A DNA stretch of 64,000 nt from Theobroma cacao (lineage: Eukaryota; Streptophyta; Magnoliopsida; Malvales; Malvaceae). The notes below the pieces were generated by a model, which worked only from the letters and a program-made list of their open reading frames with translations, was not told the DNA's origin and ran no database searches. The stretch covers positions 24,207,759 to 24,271,758 of the forward strand of contig NC_030855.1 in assembly GCF_000208745.1 (NCBI RefSeq), written 5' to 3'. The stretch's first letter is position 1; every line of letters starts with the position of its first letter. The position numbers were made by a program, and so were the translations under genes. Below, piece by piece: positions 25,301 to 37,776 of the stretch.

Positions 25301-28300
25301 CGGAGAAGAAATTTAATCTTGAAGGAAGTTATTCTTTGGAGAAAGCAGGGTGTGGAATGAGGTCAACTTTGGGATCACGGCCCATGTCTCCTGATTATGA
25401 CACAAAGGAAATAAAGAACATATATGTTGACAGTAAGTTCTCTTTTCGCTTTTTTTTTTTCTTTGAACTGATTGTTGTTATTTTGTTAGCATGGTCAGTA
25501 TCCATGTGTGTGGAGCTTGGCTGCTCCAATGATGACACAAATAAATTTTAGGGGAATTTAATTTCCAAATGTAAAATTTTTGTCCCCTTCTGATTTCTTA
25601 AGCTACATTTTTCCTGACATGATGTTCCAATTTCTGTGAAAAGCTGCTGGCAGTAATCCTCCTATTACTTCACATAAAGCTGGCTCTTTAAATTCTCCAA
25701 AAGTGGTATTCCCATTCGATGCCAGTGAAATAAGTAATCTTGCAGCTGAGAAGCAGAGTCCTGGAACAGGTGTTAACGCTAAATCTAATGGACAATCAGG
25801 TAACAAGTCTTTTATCACACCTAGTGCTGTACCACAGGACAGCCCTCTTGGGAAAGACTCTATCAATTCCGGAAAAGAATCTATCACCTTTTCAAGGACA
25901 AAACCAGGCATGTTGCTCAGACCAGCTCATGTTAGAAGACCGTCTGTTAACAAGTTCGAGGTTGAAAAGCTGTCAGCTGCAGTTGAATCAGGAACTCTTA
26001 GCAATACAAAAAGTGCGTTAGACAGCTCAATGGATCTGAATTCTCAAACTAGGCTTGTATCAGAGGACAGAGCTAGAAAATCCTGTGATGAAAAGGATTC
26101 AAACATCAAGAGTGTTACAGAGAAATCTGAAAAGAAGTTATCAGCAAAGACACCCCCTAATCAAGAAACTTGTAAGTTTTATTGTACATCATGGTATTAT
26201 TCCTTCTTAAGTCAGTTATGGTAATGCATATGTATGTTTTTCTGTTTTCCTTGTCGTCTTTGTTTGTGATAATTTATGGCATATTTATTTATTTTATAGT
26301 TGTTAATGATTAGTTTTTTTTTTTAATTGTTTTTAGGTAATGAATCCCTCAATTGCAACAAAGACTCAAACTCTGTCAAATTTGTCAATGGAGGTTTTAC
26401 TCTTTCTTTTTGCACCTATGTTACTCATAGGATACAAAACTGGATATATTTTGATCCTTCTAAATTTCTATCTTGGCAGTGGCTGTTGTTCCAGGGAGAA
26501 CACGCACTCTGGTTGAGAAGTTCGAACGAAGAGAGAGATTAAACAGCAGTGGTGATCCAACAACTAACAGTACATTGCCTGTGGTACCTGAAACAGATAG
26601 TACACCAGCCATAATGGTATGATCTTGCCTTCTTAAAAGGGGGATTTGCCCAAGCTAAGCTTAAGTGTATCTTTTCTCCACGTTTTAAATTTCAGTTTTT
26701 GCATGATCCAGATATTATAAAAAGCTGTCTAAACAGAGTTGGACAAACTTACATGTGCATGTACTTTCACGTTTTTGTGATTGAATTAAATTTATTTCTC
26801 ATGTTTTACCTTGACAGAAAGGAGGGACACAAATCTCTGAAGCACAATCAATCTCTGCCAATGATGGGAAAAGTGCTGAAAGTCTAATTTCTAGAACAAA
26901 ATCAACTTCTGGCTCTGAGGGAAGCATTACTGGAAGTCAGATTCCTAGGAGGGAATCAAACCCCACTTCTGATGGGATCATTACTGGAGATCAAATTTCT
27001 AGAAGGGAATTAACTGTCACCCCTGATAGGATCATTACTGGAAATCAAATTTCTAGAAAGGAATCAACCATCACCCCTGATAGGATCATTCCTGGAAATC
27101 AGATTTCTAGAAGGGAACCAAACTCTTCTCCATCTGGTGGCATCTTTACTGGAAGTCAAATTTCTAGAAGGGAGTCAACCTCTGCTTCCGATGGGATTAT
27201 TGCTGGAAACCAAATTTCTAGAAGGGAATCAACTTCTGTTTCTGATGGGATCATTTCTAGAAGGGAAGCAACCTATGCTAATGATAGGAATGGACCAAGT
27301 GGTTCTATTACTGAAAATCAAATTTCTAGGAGGGGATTGAGTTCTGCTAATGATGTGAATGTCACTATTATTGAAAGCCAAATTTCAAAGGGGGAATCAA
27401 TCTCTGCTAATGATGGAAACATAACTGAAAGTCTGATGCAAACACATGATTCATTCTTAAGCACTCTTCGATCACGCTTGACAAAGTTGCAGGTAAATTT
27501 GGCTGTCTGTTTGTGGATATATTCAGCAGTTGCTTTGTAGCTGTTACTGCTTTTCTTTTTCTTGGAATTACTATAGCTTTGGGCAAAGAGATATTGATAC
27601 TTACATAATCAATGAGTGCAGCAATAGTGTACAAGTAACTATGGTTTAGATTATGTGCATATGCATCTAAACATCTGTGACGGTGGCAAACTTTTGTTCT
27701 GGAGAAAAGAAAGCAATTTAAGTTTAGTAAAAAGAAAAGCGGAAAAGAAATTTCAGTACTTTGTTTGCCTCTTACATGATATTTTTCTTGCATTTTTTGG
27801 TCGGATTTCTTAATTGTTTTTATGGTGAACTTGTAGGTGGTGCGGCATTTTTGGGAAAAGAATGACATTAAAGGTGCAATTGGTGCCTTGCGGAAGCTAC
27901 CAGATCATTCTGTGGGTATTTATGGGAAGATTTCATGTGTGTTGCTTTATTCTGTTTGTAATGATGGTTACAAGTAGTAACTAGATGCGTGTCATGCATA
28001 TTCTCACATGCTTAGACCCAATTACTTCTGGTGCAGGTGCAAGCAGATGTAATCAGTGTTCTCATGGAAAAAATGGAGATTCTCACCTTAGATCTGTTTT
28101 CTGGCCTAATTCCTGTGCTTATGGGCTTATTAGATAGCAAAATGGAAAGGTACTTTTCAAAATAAACTTGTAGTTTGTTGTATGGGAAGATATTGTTCTA
28201 GAGATTTACTCCATCCTTTGCTTTCAAGAACAAAATTTCCATCTCTTGAAAAATAAAATAATAAAGGGCGTATCAAGATATGAATTCCTTTTGGGCATGT

Positions 28301-29010
28301 GGGTACAAATTTGATTTATGGTGTACCTCATTTTTCAACATTTAAGCAATGGGCCTTTCTCCTTATGATGCTCATACTGATGTTTGTGCTTGTGATACGA
28401 ATATACAGGCATGTAAATGTCTCATTGGAGATGCTCCTGAAGCTTGTAGCAGTTTTTGGTCCAATGATACGCTCTACTGTTTCAGCCCGACGTGGTGTTG
28501 GCGTTGATCTTCATGCTGAGCAGAGGTGCTATTGATTAACTTATTTTATTGATATCTGCTTTTCAGTTTCTCGACTATAATATTATGGGTTTGACGGAGC
28601 CACTATGAACTAACTGTTTTTCAAAATTTGAACAAAGGCGGGAATGTTGCAATCAATGTTTTATGCAGCTGCAAAAGATTCAGAAACTTCTTCCACCACT
28701 TGTAAGGTGAGATGCTATTGGAGTTGTTGCAGCTGATATTGTTACATAAAAGGATTTAGGAACGTACTTCATAAATTTCATAATTGCAGCTGACGTTGTA
28801 ATGATTACTCAATATCCTTAGCGGCAGTTTGCCTATCATGATGTTTATATGCTTTGAACATCCAGCTGTTGAAGCCTAGAGTAGCATAATTGGTTTCCTA
28901 GCTGGGTGAAGAGCCACCATGATGAAATTTCATTTTCTTTGTGTTACTACAGGAGAGGTGGTGCCATAGCAAGATGTGCCGAGGAATTGAATTTAGTTCT
29001 TCAAGAATGA
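22386..29010 (+). CDS. KTN80: katanin p80 WD40 repeat-containing subunit B1 homologue, 961 aa
   Basis: Eighteen exons: 22386-22410, 22883-23013, 23193-23310, 23559-23785, 23871-23973, 24263-24333, 24832-24906, 24989-25132, 25270-25432, 25644-26171, 26337-26393, 26480-26616, 26818-27492, 27837-27911, 28037-28149, 28409-28525, 28638-28706, 28953-29010. The protein opens [15 protein letters not shown] and carries about six WD40 blades in residues 1-300, with GH/WD dipeptides such as [11 protein letters not shown] and IKLWDLEE. A long Ser-rich linker follows, then the con80 domain at about 800-961 ([11 protein letters not shown] to NLVLQE), which binds the p60 AAA ATPase. In plants KTN80 directs the microtubule-severing katanin complex to branch points and crossovers in the cortical array. 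Odd feature: exon 13 encodes tandem 18-residue repeats (about 628-792). Confidence 0.95.
26920..27414 (+). repeat. 54-bp coding minisatellite in katanin p80 exon 13
   Basis: About nine tandem units of 18 codons (54 bp), some with small in-frame length changes. The consensus is roughly [18 protein letters not shown]. Clean 54-bp units begin at 26920, 26974, 27028, 27082 and 27193; the unit at 27136 is 57 bp, and units from 27247 onward are shortened or extended by whole codons. Every length change preserves frame, which argues that the region is translated. The units lie in the disordered linker between the WD40 and con80 domains. The repeated SRRES core is a possible basic/Ser phosphorylation motif (inference). 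Confidence 0.9.
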
Positions 29011-29970
29011 TGATGAATGCCGCCATCTTAAACCCATCTGCTGCTGAAGCATGAAAAAGAGTGGCTGGGCTGACACCTTCTTATAAAGATTCAAGTGTCA
29101 TAGAAGGCCTTTTCTTTTCTGTATCTTACATCTTGGATACACAATTTTGTCTTTGCCACCTTACTTCATCCTGCTCTGCCCGCGTTTGCCGGTACCGGAC
29201 TGCTTTAGCTTGAGTCAGTATCATTGCCTGTAACCCGTCACGTTTTGAAGATGGAAGAAGCCAGCCTGTGAACCTCACAATGCTTCTGGTACACCACGGA
29301 AATTTCCTTTTGTCATTCTTTGATTCAGTATAGTGCTGTTTGTAATCTTCGTGTTAAAAATATATGTGAGCATATCCCAATGCAAATATACTCTGCGATA
29401 ATATCCAATGAAATATATCAATTCCTTGAAAGCTTCTTTTTCCTAGAGAAATGTCATTCTATAGCTATAAGCATTGATTAAACTATTTCTTATAGTTAAT
29501 GTATTATTGATCAAATTATGTAAATAATTCTTATGTTTTATAAAAAGAAAGAATGTGAATTTAATTTCTATATAATAATTTAGATAAATTGAGTCATGTA
29601 CTTTATTAATTTGGTAATTTCAATTTAAATAATTTTTTAATTGAGATGACGTGGTCAAGAATTATAGCAAGATTTACAGAGTGAACAGTTGTGAGGCTAG
29701 CTAGCCTCATCACCATTAAAGAGCCAGGCCAGCCAATAAATTCTCCAGTCATGGGTTTGACAAGTGGCATGCAACATGCCATGTGGTAACCATAAGCATC
29801 CGTATGTCCAATTGTTTTTTCTTTGTTTTATACGTAAACATCATCACCTTCAGCCACATTCATTAGGCATTAGCTTTCCTACGTCGCAGGTTACTACGTA
29901 ATCCGCCGAGCCATCAACACGTGTCTTTCCCGAGGAGGCCGCCTTCCATTGCCTTGAAATTACGAAAGCC
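29011..29970. other. KTN80 3' flank and intergenic DNA
   Basis: The first 400 bases are probably KTN80 3' untranslated sequence. The rest shows no coding exon. Confidence 0.45.
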
Positions 29971-30495
29971 AATCATCAATTTTTCTTTGTTGCTAAAATT
30001 GGTCAGTTCATGCAGTCTTCTGGACTTTGCCAAAGTCTTTCCCTTTCCCTTTCCCTTTTAAGGAAAACCTAAGCTTTAGGAGTAAGAAATTTTTGTTACA
30101 CTATTTGGAAAAACAAAAACATAGTTCAAAATATTTTATATATTTATACAAGATCATTAAAATATAAAAACATGAATAATCAATCTAAACACGATCCAAT
30201 AAATAAAAAAATATTATTTCGTTTCGAATTCGTTTAGGAATATCAAACAATCATCAATTTTCTTTGTTCCTAAAATTGGTAAGTTCCTGTATTCTTCAAG
30301 ATTTTGCTAAAATTTTCTCTTTCTCTTTTAAGGAAAACCTAAATATTAAGAGTAAGAAAATCGTTAATTTTAACTAACAATTCAAAAATATCTTATATTT
30401 ATACAAAACGATTAAAATACGAAAATACGAACTGTCAATCTAAACAAAACCCAACAAGTATTATTTCGTTTCGGGTTTGTTTTAAAATACCAAAC
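29971..30495. repeat. two-copy diverged tandem repeat, unit about 250-278 bp
   Basis: A block starting AATCATCAATTTTTCTTTGT at 29971 recurs from 30249 with the same order of landmarks: CTAAAATTGGT, AAGGAAAACCTAA, AGAGTAAGAAA or its variant, ATTTATACAA, AATCTAAAC and TATTATTTCGTTTCG. A third start (AACCATCAAT) appears at 30496 but does not continue. Copy 2 is about 30 bp shorter. It is non-coding, with no terminal repeat evident. Confidence 0.8.
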
Positions 30496-32151
30496 AACCA
30501 TCAATAAATTCTCCAATTAAAAGGCACGTGGAGAGGGACTAGTAGCACGTTCATATCTTATCCATTCAGGAACATGTCCCTTTGGTTAACCAATATGATT
30601 AAGACATCCAACGATTCATTAATCAGACGTTGGAATAAAGTGTGGTCAGTAGTGATAGTGAAACGAAATATACAAGAAAATTCACAGTGATTGGTTACCG
30701 GGAAAGGTTTGAGCAAGTCAACCATGGATGAAGTCTTTGGTAACGAAGACTTAAAGGAGCCAAAAAAAGAAAAAGAAGGTTTTGCAAGAGACTTTTCTTC
30801 TGACCTACTTTGTCCAAATTAAAATAGCTAAAAAAGGGGTCAAATCATATTCTATGCTTGTTTTTTAGGCTATTAAATCTATACTTTTTGTTTTTTTGAC
30901 AAATAGTAATATATTTAAATTATTGTAACAAATTTATGTAAAATATCCGAAATAATTTTTAATTTGATTTAAATTAAACGATAAATATTTCATTTTTATA
31001 AAAACATATTATTATATGTTTTATTTTAACGATCATAATATACTTAGGTTTGTGTAACATGTTTATGTAAGATATTGAAAATATCTTTAATTCAAACAAT
31101 TTGATAATTAATTATTAAGATAATTAATGATATTTAATTAGGTTAAAAATTAATTTATTAAACAGAATTACAAATACTTAGTAGAGAAGGCGAGGACAAC
31201 AATTTTATAATAATATTATTACAAATCCAATGTAGCCATCACAAATCCCTTGAAAAGAGAAGGCTCCTAGGCTATGACGGTTTAGTACAACTCTTTTAAT
31301 TTAATGACATTCCTGTACTTCTATATTAACATATTTCTTTTAATTTTTTTTATTTTATAATAAATTAAAAAAATTAATAATCATTACAAAATTACATTTT
31401 AAAAATATATTACAGATCTTAGATCAGGGTTACGTTATTCAATAATTATGTCTTTTAGATTGAAAGTACGGATCCGTAACACTTATATGTCGAAAAACTA
31501 CTTTATTTAATTATTTCTATAAATATGTAATTTGATGCTAATTATAGAATGATAAATCCTAATTAAGAAAGGAGTTGAATGTCATTTAAAGTAAAGAAAT
31601 TGGAAATAGACCGGCGATTAGGTCAATCCAGTGTGTCCGCAAACAGAAAAGCTAAAGAAAAGACAACCCCTGTTTTTCTAACCAAACCAAAAATAAATAA
31701 TAAATAATTAAAAAAAAAACCTGAAAAAACAAAATTAAAATTCCCTGCCTTTAAATTAATAAATAAAAGAAAAAAAAAACAGAGTCTTTTCGTTGTCCCA
31801 GACTCCGATGTTCTCTCCATTTTCTTACTTTAAAAACAAAAATCCAATCTTTTAATTTTTCCCTAAAAAAAAAAACAATCTTTAATCTCTCTCTGTCTCT
31901 GTCTCTCTCTTCAATTTACAGACTTTTTTCTTTGGCTTTGCTTTTTGGCTATTTCCATTACCATTTCAAATAGGAAATTTCGATACCCTTTTAAACGAAT
32001 TTTTGAAAATCCTTTGAAATTTTTGTTTTTTGGGGAGAGGGTGGCGTTCGGTGAACTTGTGCCGGAGAAAGGCGGTGGCTTTTGAAATTTTGGTTTTGAA
32101 TTTTCTGGTGGGGGGTCGTTGTTTGAAGTTGTCGTGGTCGTACACGTGGAA
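30496..32151. other. intergenic; upstream region of the bromodomain gene
   Basis: AT-rich with no supported gene. A CT-rich stretch at about 31885-31915 and the following 240 bases are the likely 5' untranslated region of the gene at 32152. Minus-strand open frames at 31911-32313 overlap that 5' region and first exon and look like shadows. Confidence 0.45.
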
Positions 32152-35100
32152 ATGGGAACGGAGATGATAACGGGGAGGTGGGGCACGTGGGAGGAGCTTT
32201 TGTTGGGTGGGGCGGTTCTCCGGCACGGTACCCGAGATTGGAACCTCGTCGCCTCGGAGCTCCAAGCCCGAACCATTTCTCCGTTTGCTTTCACTCCCGA
32301 GGTTATTAGCCAATTTAATATTGTTTAATTCAATTAACGAAATTTTATTTGATATGTTCGCATTCTTTCTTTTTTTTTTTACCGTTGAGAAAAAAAATTT
32401 TTGATTGGATTTTATTTATTTCCCCCTTTGTTTTGCCTTAATTATTTTGGAATTTATTCATAATATTATTTCTTTTTTTATTTATTAAAGAAATTGGAAT
32501 GTATGAAGACAGCGACATGAATGGGGAGGGAAGGGAGTTTCGTTACATTATATGTGGCTAACAAGTTTGACTTTGACTACCGTGATGTTCTATTTGCATG
32601 ATTTTGATTTTGATTATGGTTATACTTCGTAATTAAATATCTTTTTATCCTTTATTTAAATGAAGATGTGGTCATTGGTCAATGTCAATGAGGAATGGGC
32701 TTGCTTGGGTAATGGGGAAATGGCTTGTCACGTGATACACGCGTGACCAATAACGATTAGTGTATGATCTTCATTCCAGGGCGGTTTTTAGCATAATGTT
32801 TTGAGGAATGAAAGAGGAGTAGGAAAGTAATTATGGCTTGAGTTGGAAAGTTTGAAATTTTAGGAAATGAGGGTCAGTAGGATCCAATTAAAAGCTAATT
32901 AAGACAGCAATTAGTGTCCACTAATGTTACTCAATTAGCCTCTTGACTAATGCATGATTTTGTTGGGTGCAAGCTACCCCTCAAAACCATGGTTTAAAAC
33001 TTTAAAGTTTGCTACAACCTAGGCTTGGCCTAATGTTTGTTAACGAAGATTAGAGGTTCGAATCCTGCCTTCCTCTTGGACGTTATACGTACAAAAGATA
33101 AAAAGTAAAGTTTTGAATTAGTTCAGGGATGTAGTTTGGTTTACGGGATGTTTATAGCTTGATATACTCTTTATTAGTGGTCCTATTATTCATTGTGAAT
33201 GTTTGAAGTTATTATGAATACTATTTCTAATGCGTCGGTATGGACCAACCTTTTTATAATTCAACTATATGAGTAAGGATGTGCTTTTATTGTAGTAATT
33301 TGAACTCTTCCTTGTTCAGTCAGGAAGGAGTAATTGAATAGTAGTGCAGCTGTTACGCAGTCTATTACATTATTTGCTAACATGCTTAATTTAATATTTT
33401 TATTTTCATAAATTTTATCTGATGAAGTGGTGCCTGAATGCAGGTTTGTAAAGCTAAGTATGAGGATTTGCAACAACGTTACTCAGGTTGCAAGTGAGTA
33501 ATCCTGTCCAGAGTTTGTTCACATGTTTGCAAAATTACATTCTGAAATATGGTGCATTATTAACATTTGTATTTCGTTTTACTTCTTAGAGCTTGGTTTG
33601 AGGAGTTACGCAAACAACGAATGTTAGAGCTGAGGCGAGCTTTAGAGAAATCTGAAGATTCAATTGGGTGAGTAATTTGCCTTTATTGCCAACCAGGATT
33701 TAGTAGTTCAGCACATTTATTCCTCTTAGGCAAATGCATAATGCTTCTGGTGCGAGTCTTGTTCCTACACTCTTCCTTGAAATTTGTCATGGATTTAGCT
33801 GTTGAAGTTCCCAAATACCAAATTCCTTAAGAAGATTCTCTGGTTTAAACTATATACAGAGCACAGATTCTCAAGTATCCTTCAAAGGTTGCTTGCTGAA
33901 GTAGTAAAAGAGAAAATCATGACCTGGCTATGGTCCTGGAAGAGCTTTTCTGGATATAGTCCGAACTTTTTTTGTTGCTTAATGCTGCAAATTTAACTTA
34001 GTAAAGATATGCTTAAGTGAGTTTCAGAATTTAATATGAACAATTCAATTAAGTTTTTAATTTCAAATGTCTAAAAGAACAACTACTGCTGGTTTTCTTT
34101 TAAATAAGGACACATGCTAACTTAGGAATTTGATCTTGGTTACTTTGGACTTTTCATTTTTTCTGGATTCTTTACGTTCTAAAATGTGCATTCTTGTGTT
34201 TATATTGCAATGGACTCATTTTAGTCCTTTTCAGGTCGCTGGAATCAAAGCTTGAAAGTTTAAAGGCTGAGAAAAGAGATGATTCTCGAATTGATTATGA
34301 TTCCAGTCAGACAGTATCTGCCATACCATGTCTTAAATCTGAGGGAGTTGAATTTTCTAGTAAGGACACATCTAAGGATGACCTCTCTGCTGGTAGTTTC
34401 ACACGGGAAGCCCAGACAAACTGGTCACCTCATTGTCAGATTCCAGCTGCGGGGCCTGCTGAAGAGATGGATATGAAGCCAGGAGAATCACTGGCTTCTG
34501 AGAGGGAGAAAGTTTCAAGCATTGATAAGTTAGCAGATACTTTCTGTGGAGGGCAGTTCCAGAGTATAAGGAAGAGGAGGGGGAAAAGAAAGAGAAAGGA
34601 TTGCAGTAGGGATGCCAAAGAAGGAAGTGTTGGAGAAAGTGAGTTTCTAGGTCCAGCTGATGTTGCTAGTGCCTCACCTTGCAAAGAAACTTCAGCTAGC
34701 AACTCTGCTCAGATTGCCAGATCTTCAGGCATTGAGGATCAGAGCGGAGGTTCAAGCAAGGAAGGCATTGATGCGATGATGGGAATATTTAGTTCTGTAG
34801 CAGAGAATTATTGCGCTTCTGTCTTTCGACGAAGGCTTGATAGTCAGGTAAGGACACTATTCTAAGTTTTGTTTGTTAATGATGTCAATTTCTTTTTTGA
34901 TCTGCTCTTAAGTTGCACCAAGCTTTGGCTTCGGTTAATTGCAGCAAGGCTTAGTATTGATAAATGGATTGTCTTAACTTTTTTTTCTTTTCTCTCACAC
35001 AGAAAAGAGGAAGATACAAGAAGATGATTCTGCGGCACATGGATTTTGACACCATAAGATCAAGAATAGCCAGTAATTCCATCATGTCTGTTAAGGAACT

Positions 35101-35533
35101 GTTTCGCGATATGTTATTAGTTGCCAACAATGCCATGGTATTTTATTCCAAGAACACGCGTGAATATAAATCTGCACTGCTCCTGAGACATATTGTGACT
35201 GCAACTTTGCGACAACATTTCAAGGAGTATGGGAGTAAAGTTCCTATCACTACCTTTACATCTAGCAGACCTATGCATAAGCTTCCTGCAAAGCCTCGAA
35301 GCATTCGCCCTGGTAATCGAAAACTGCCAGGAAAAGCAGCAAACAATGGGAATGCAGTAGTTGGGGTTTCTCATGCAAGTAAAAAGACAGCCAATGCTGA
35401 TTCTCCTCCATCAGTGGAGTCCTTACCAGTGACGAAGAAGGGTTCTTCTCAGCCAAGAAAAGTGGGCAGCGGACGTGCGAGTCAAAAGTCCGAAAGTCCA
35501 ATGAAAGGAAGAAAGAGAGCTCGAGCTCGGTGA
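32152..35533 (+). CDS. SANT/MYB-like and bromodomain-containing nuclear protein, 473 aa
   Basis: Five exons: 32152-32301, 33444-33493, 33590-33667, 34235-34847, 35003-35533. The N terminus (WGTWEELLLGGAVLRHGTRD followed by WNLVASEL) is a MYB/SANT-like helix set. Next comes a short coiled coil (residues about 70-110, rich in Glu, Lys and Leu), then a Ser-rich acidic linker with a basic cluster at 34571-34610 (RKRRGKRKRKD, a likely nuclear signal). A bromodomain spans about residues 265-370 (MMGIFSSVAENYCASVFRRR to the RHIVTATLRQHF helix), and the tail is basic and Ser/Pro-rich, ending GRKRARAR. Arabidopsis relatives are the DNA-binding bromodomain proteins such as At2g42150 and At2g44430. Role: probably reading acetylated histones in a chromatin complex. 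The usual Tyr-Asn of the acetyl-lysine pocket reads Tyr-Ser here (VFYSKNT). Confidence 0.88.
33026..33065 (+). repeat. tRNA-like A/B-box pair, possible SINE remnant in an intron
   Basis: GGTTCGAATCC at 33055-33065 is a perfect pol III B-box, and TGGCCTAATGT at 33026-33036 resembles an A-box at usual spacing. No full cloverleaf can be folded by eye, so a tRNA gene is not supported. It could be the head of an old tRNA-derived SINE within the first intron of the bromodomain gene, or chance. Confidence 0.3.
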
Positions 35534-37733
35534 TCATGTTGTACAATGTATATTGATCTTTTTGTCTCCAATTTTAAAACCCGTTTGTAGCTCAATGTTC
35601 TGAATTGTATAAAGGTGTCTATAGTCATCTGGTGTATAAATTTTCTCCTTTTGGATAAACAGTTGCAGAACTGCATTGTAATACTAACATTAGTCATAGG
35701 CAATGAAAGAGAGCAAAATAAGAAAAGAAAAAGGAAACCCTGTTTGATCTTAAAGTTCTCTTCCTTTTGGATAAGCAATGGCAGAACATTCTAATTTCTT
35801 GTCTAATTGTCTTGCATACTTGGACTAAATTGTACTCTCCAAGTCTGGTATTTGTAATTGCTTTTGCCCTTGCCATCATTGAGTTGTCCCATGTTTTGGA
35901 TTCAGAAACTGGTGGGCTGGCTTTGGCATTTTCATTTTAAAGGAGCCGATTTCATCAGGGCCTTGGCTCATTGTGTGAATGACTGGGGCTAGCTCTACTC
36001 CCTAGGGCTTGAGGAAATTCTCACGTTTAGACTCGGCTAAACTCAACCACCTAGAAAAAGGGTGGTAGGAGTCAAGAGACAATGATAAGCAGAAGCAACC
36101 TAAAGGAAAGTATATTGCATGGGCCATGCCCACAAAATCATTGGATTGCACATTGCACACAAAATTTGAGGTATGGCCACAATCATAACCCAACTTGATT
36201 AAAAAAAAAAGGGTATTGAAATCATAGTACAAGGCTTCAGTCCGAAGCATTTTTTCAATAAATTTAATCTTCACTTGGTCGCCCCATGCCAAATTTGCTC
36301 GGTTGTTGGTAACCTCTTTTGCTAGGATAAGCAATGACCTTAACAACTTCCATGAACAAAATCACTTAGTTTTCAAGCAACTTGAGCCACTCCCCTGGTT
36401 TCTTCATGCCAAAACATTCACGAGGTAAGCAACCAGCACCAACTAGATCGATCCGATATAGACAAGTAAATACTGTTGGGGTTTGATAATTATGTCCAAG
36501 AAAAAAGGATCATTAGCCGAAAGTTGCTCAAAGGATTAAGATATATCTGTTTCTACAGTTTGCTCTAAATATGCAATGAACCAGCTTAGCATGTGCATGA
36601 CCACCCACACATAGTTATGAATCATTGCGGCCATTAACTCTGTTCCAGCGGCATTCAATACAATGTTTGCATGTTTTGACTGTGTTAAAACATAGAGTAA
36701 ACTGCTGCAAACCTAAGGCTGGGCCGGGGGTGGGTGGGAAGACCTATGGCAATGGAGAAACTTCAGCACTTTCGAGTTGTTGCTTGCTTGGCATGTGTGA
36801 GACCAAAACCCTGGTCTTCCGTTGCCCCAAATTCTGACCTATGTTTTGTTTTTTGCCCCTAAGCTAAGCTCTCGAGAAACCGAAACATGCTTTTAGGTGA
36901 CCTAAGCCATAACAAACTTAGGAACCACTCTTCACCTTCCCCAGCTACATTAAACAAAAACCCATACATTAGGAAATAAAAAAACCATGTTAATCAATGT
37001 ACAAGCCCTCTGTCTTTTTCCAACCCTTTATTTTATTTTTGTTTTTGGAACAAGTATCAAAAGCCAATGCCCTTTCCATTTTTTTATTGTTGCTACCATT
37101 CCATCAAGTGCTTTGCACCAAATCTTGCAGTTTGAATGGTTGGTTTCAATCACACAAACTTAATCCAATTTACGATTTTGAATATATACACACACACATA
37201 TATATAGATATATGTATTTATGAACAATTTGTGACAGGCACGATTGTTTGATCTCAACCATTTCTTCTGCATGAACTATATATTACTCTCACATGTTTCT
37301 CCATTTTTTTCTTAATTTTAATCATGTTTGATTAGTTTTGTGATCCTAGGAATACATGTAAGCATTTGATTAATAATTCTAAATATATATATATATATTT
37401 TGAAATCTCCACCACAATGTTTTATTGTATACTTGACACTTATTATTTATATGATTTATCTAATAGTTACTGTTACTCATATTTGTATATTTTAATTAAA
37501 CCCGAATTTAAATGATTGTAATTCACATAGTTATGTTTACGGGATGAAAAAAAATCATATCTCACTGTTTAATTAATGTCAAATCACACCTTCACCCACC
37601 CCACCTCAATCATAAATGGCATAGAGATTAATTGAATGAGAAAACATATGTATATATATAGGTTACATTTAATTAAGGCACTCAACTACCACCAAGTCAA
37701 CATCATCTCCACTAATAATGAACAATGCAAATA

Positions 37734-37776
<43 letters not shown>

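Noticed and set aside
27407..27868. 153-residue minus-strand open frame
   Set aside because: Antisense to katanin p80 exon 13, intron 13 and part of exon 14; no recognisable domain.
31911..32313. Minus-strand open frames of 115-127 residues
   Set aside because: They are antisense to the 5' region and first exon of the bromodomain gene, whose plus-strand model is well supported.
36002..36346. 114-residue minus-strand open frame
   Set aside because: No recognisable domain, start context or splice partner; possible transposon fragment but not supportable.
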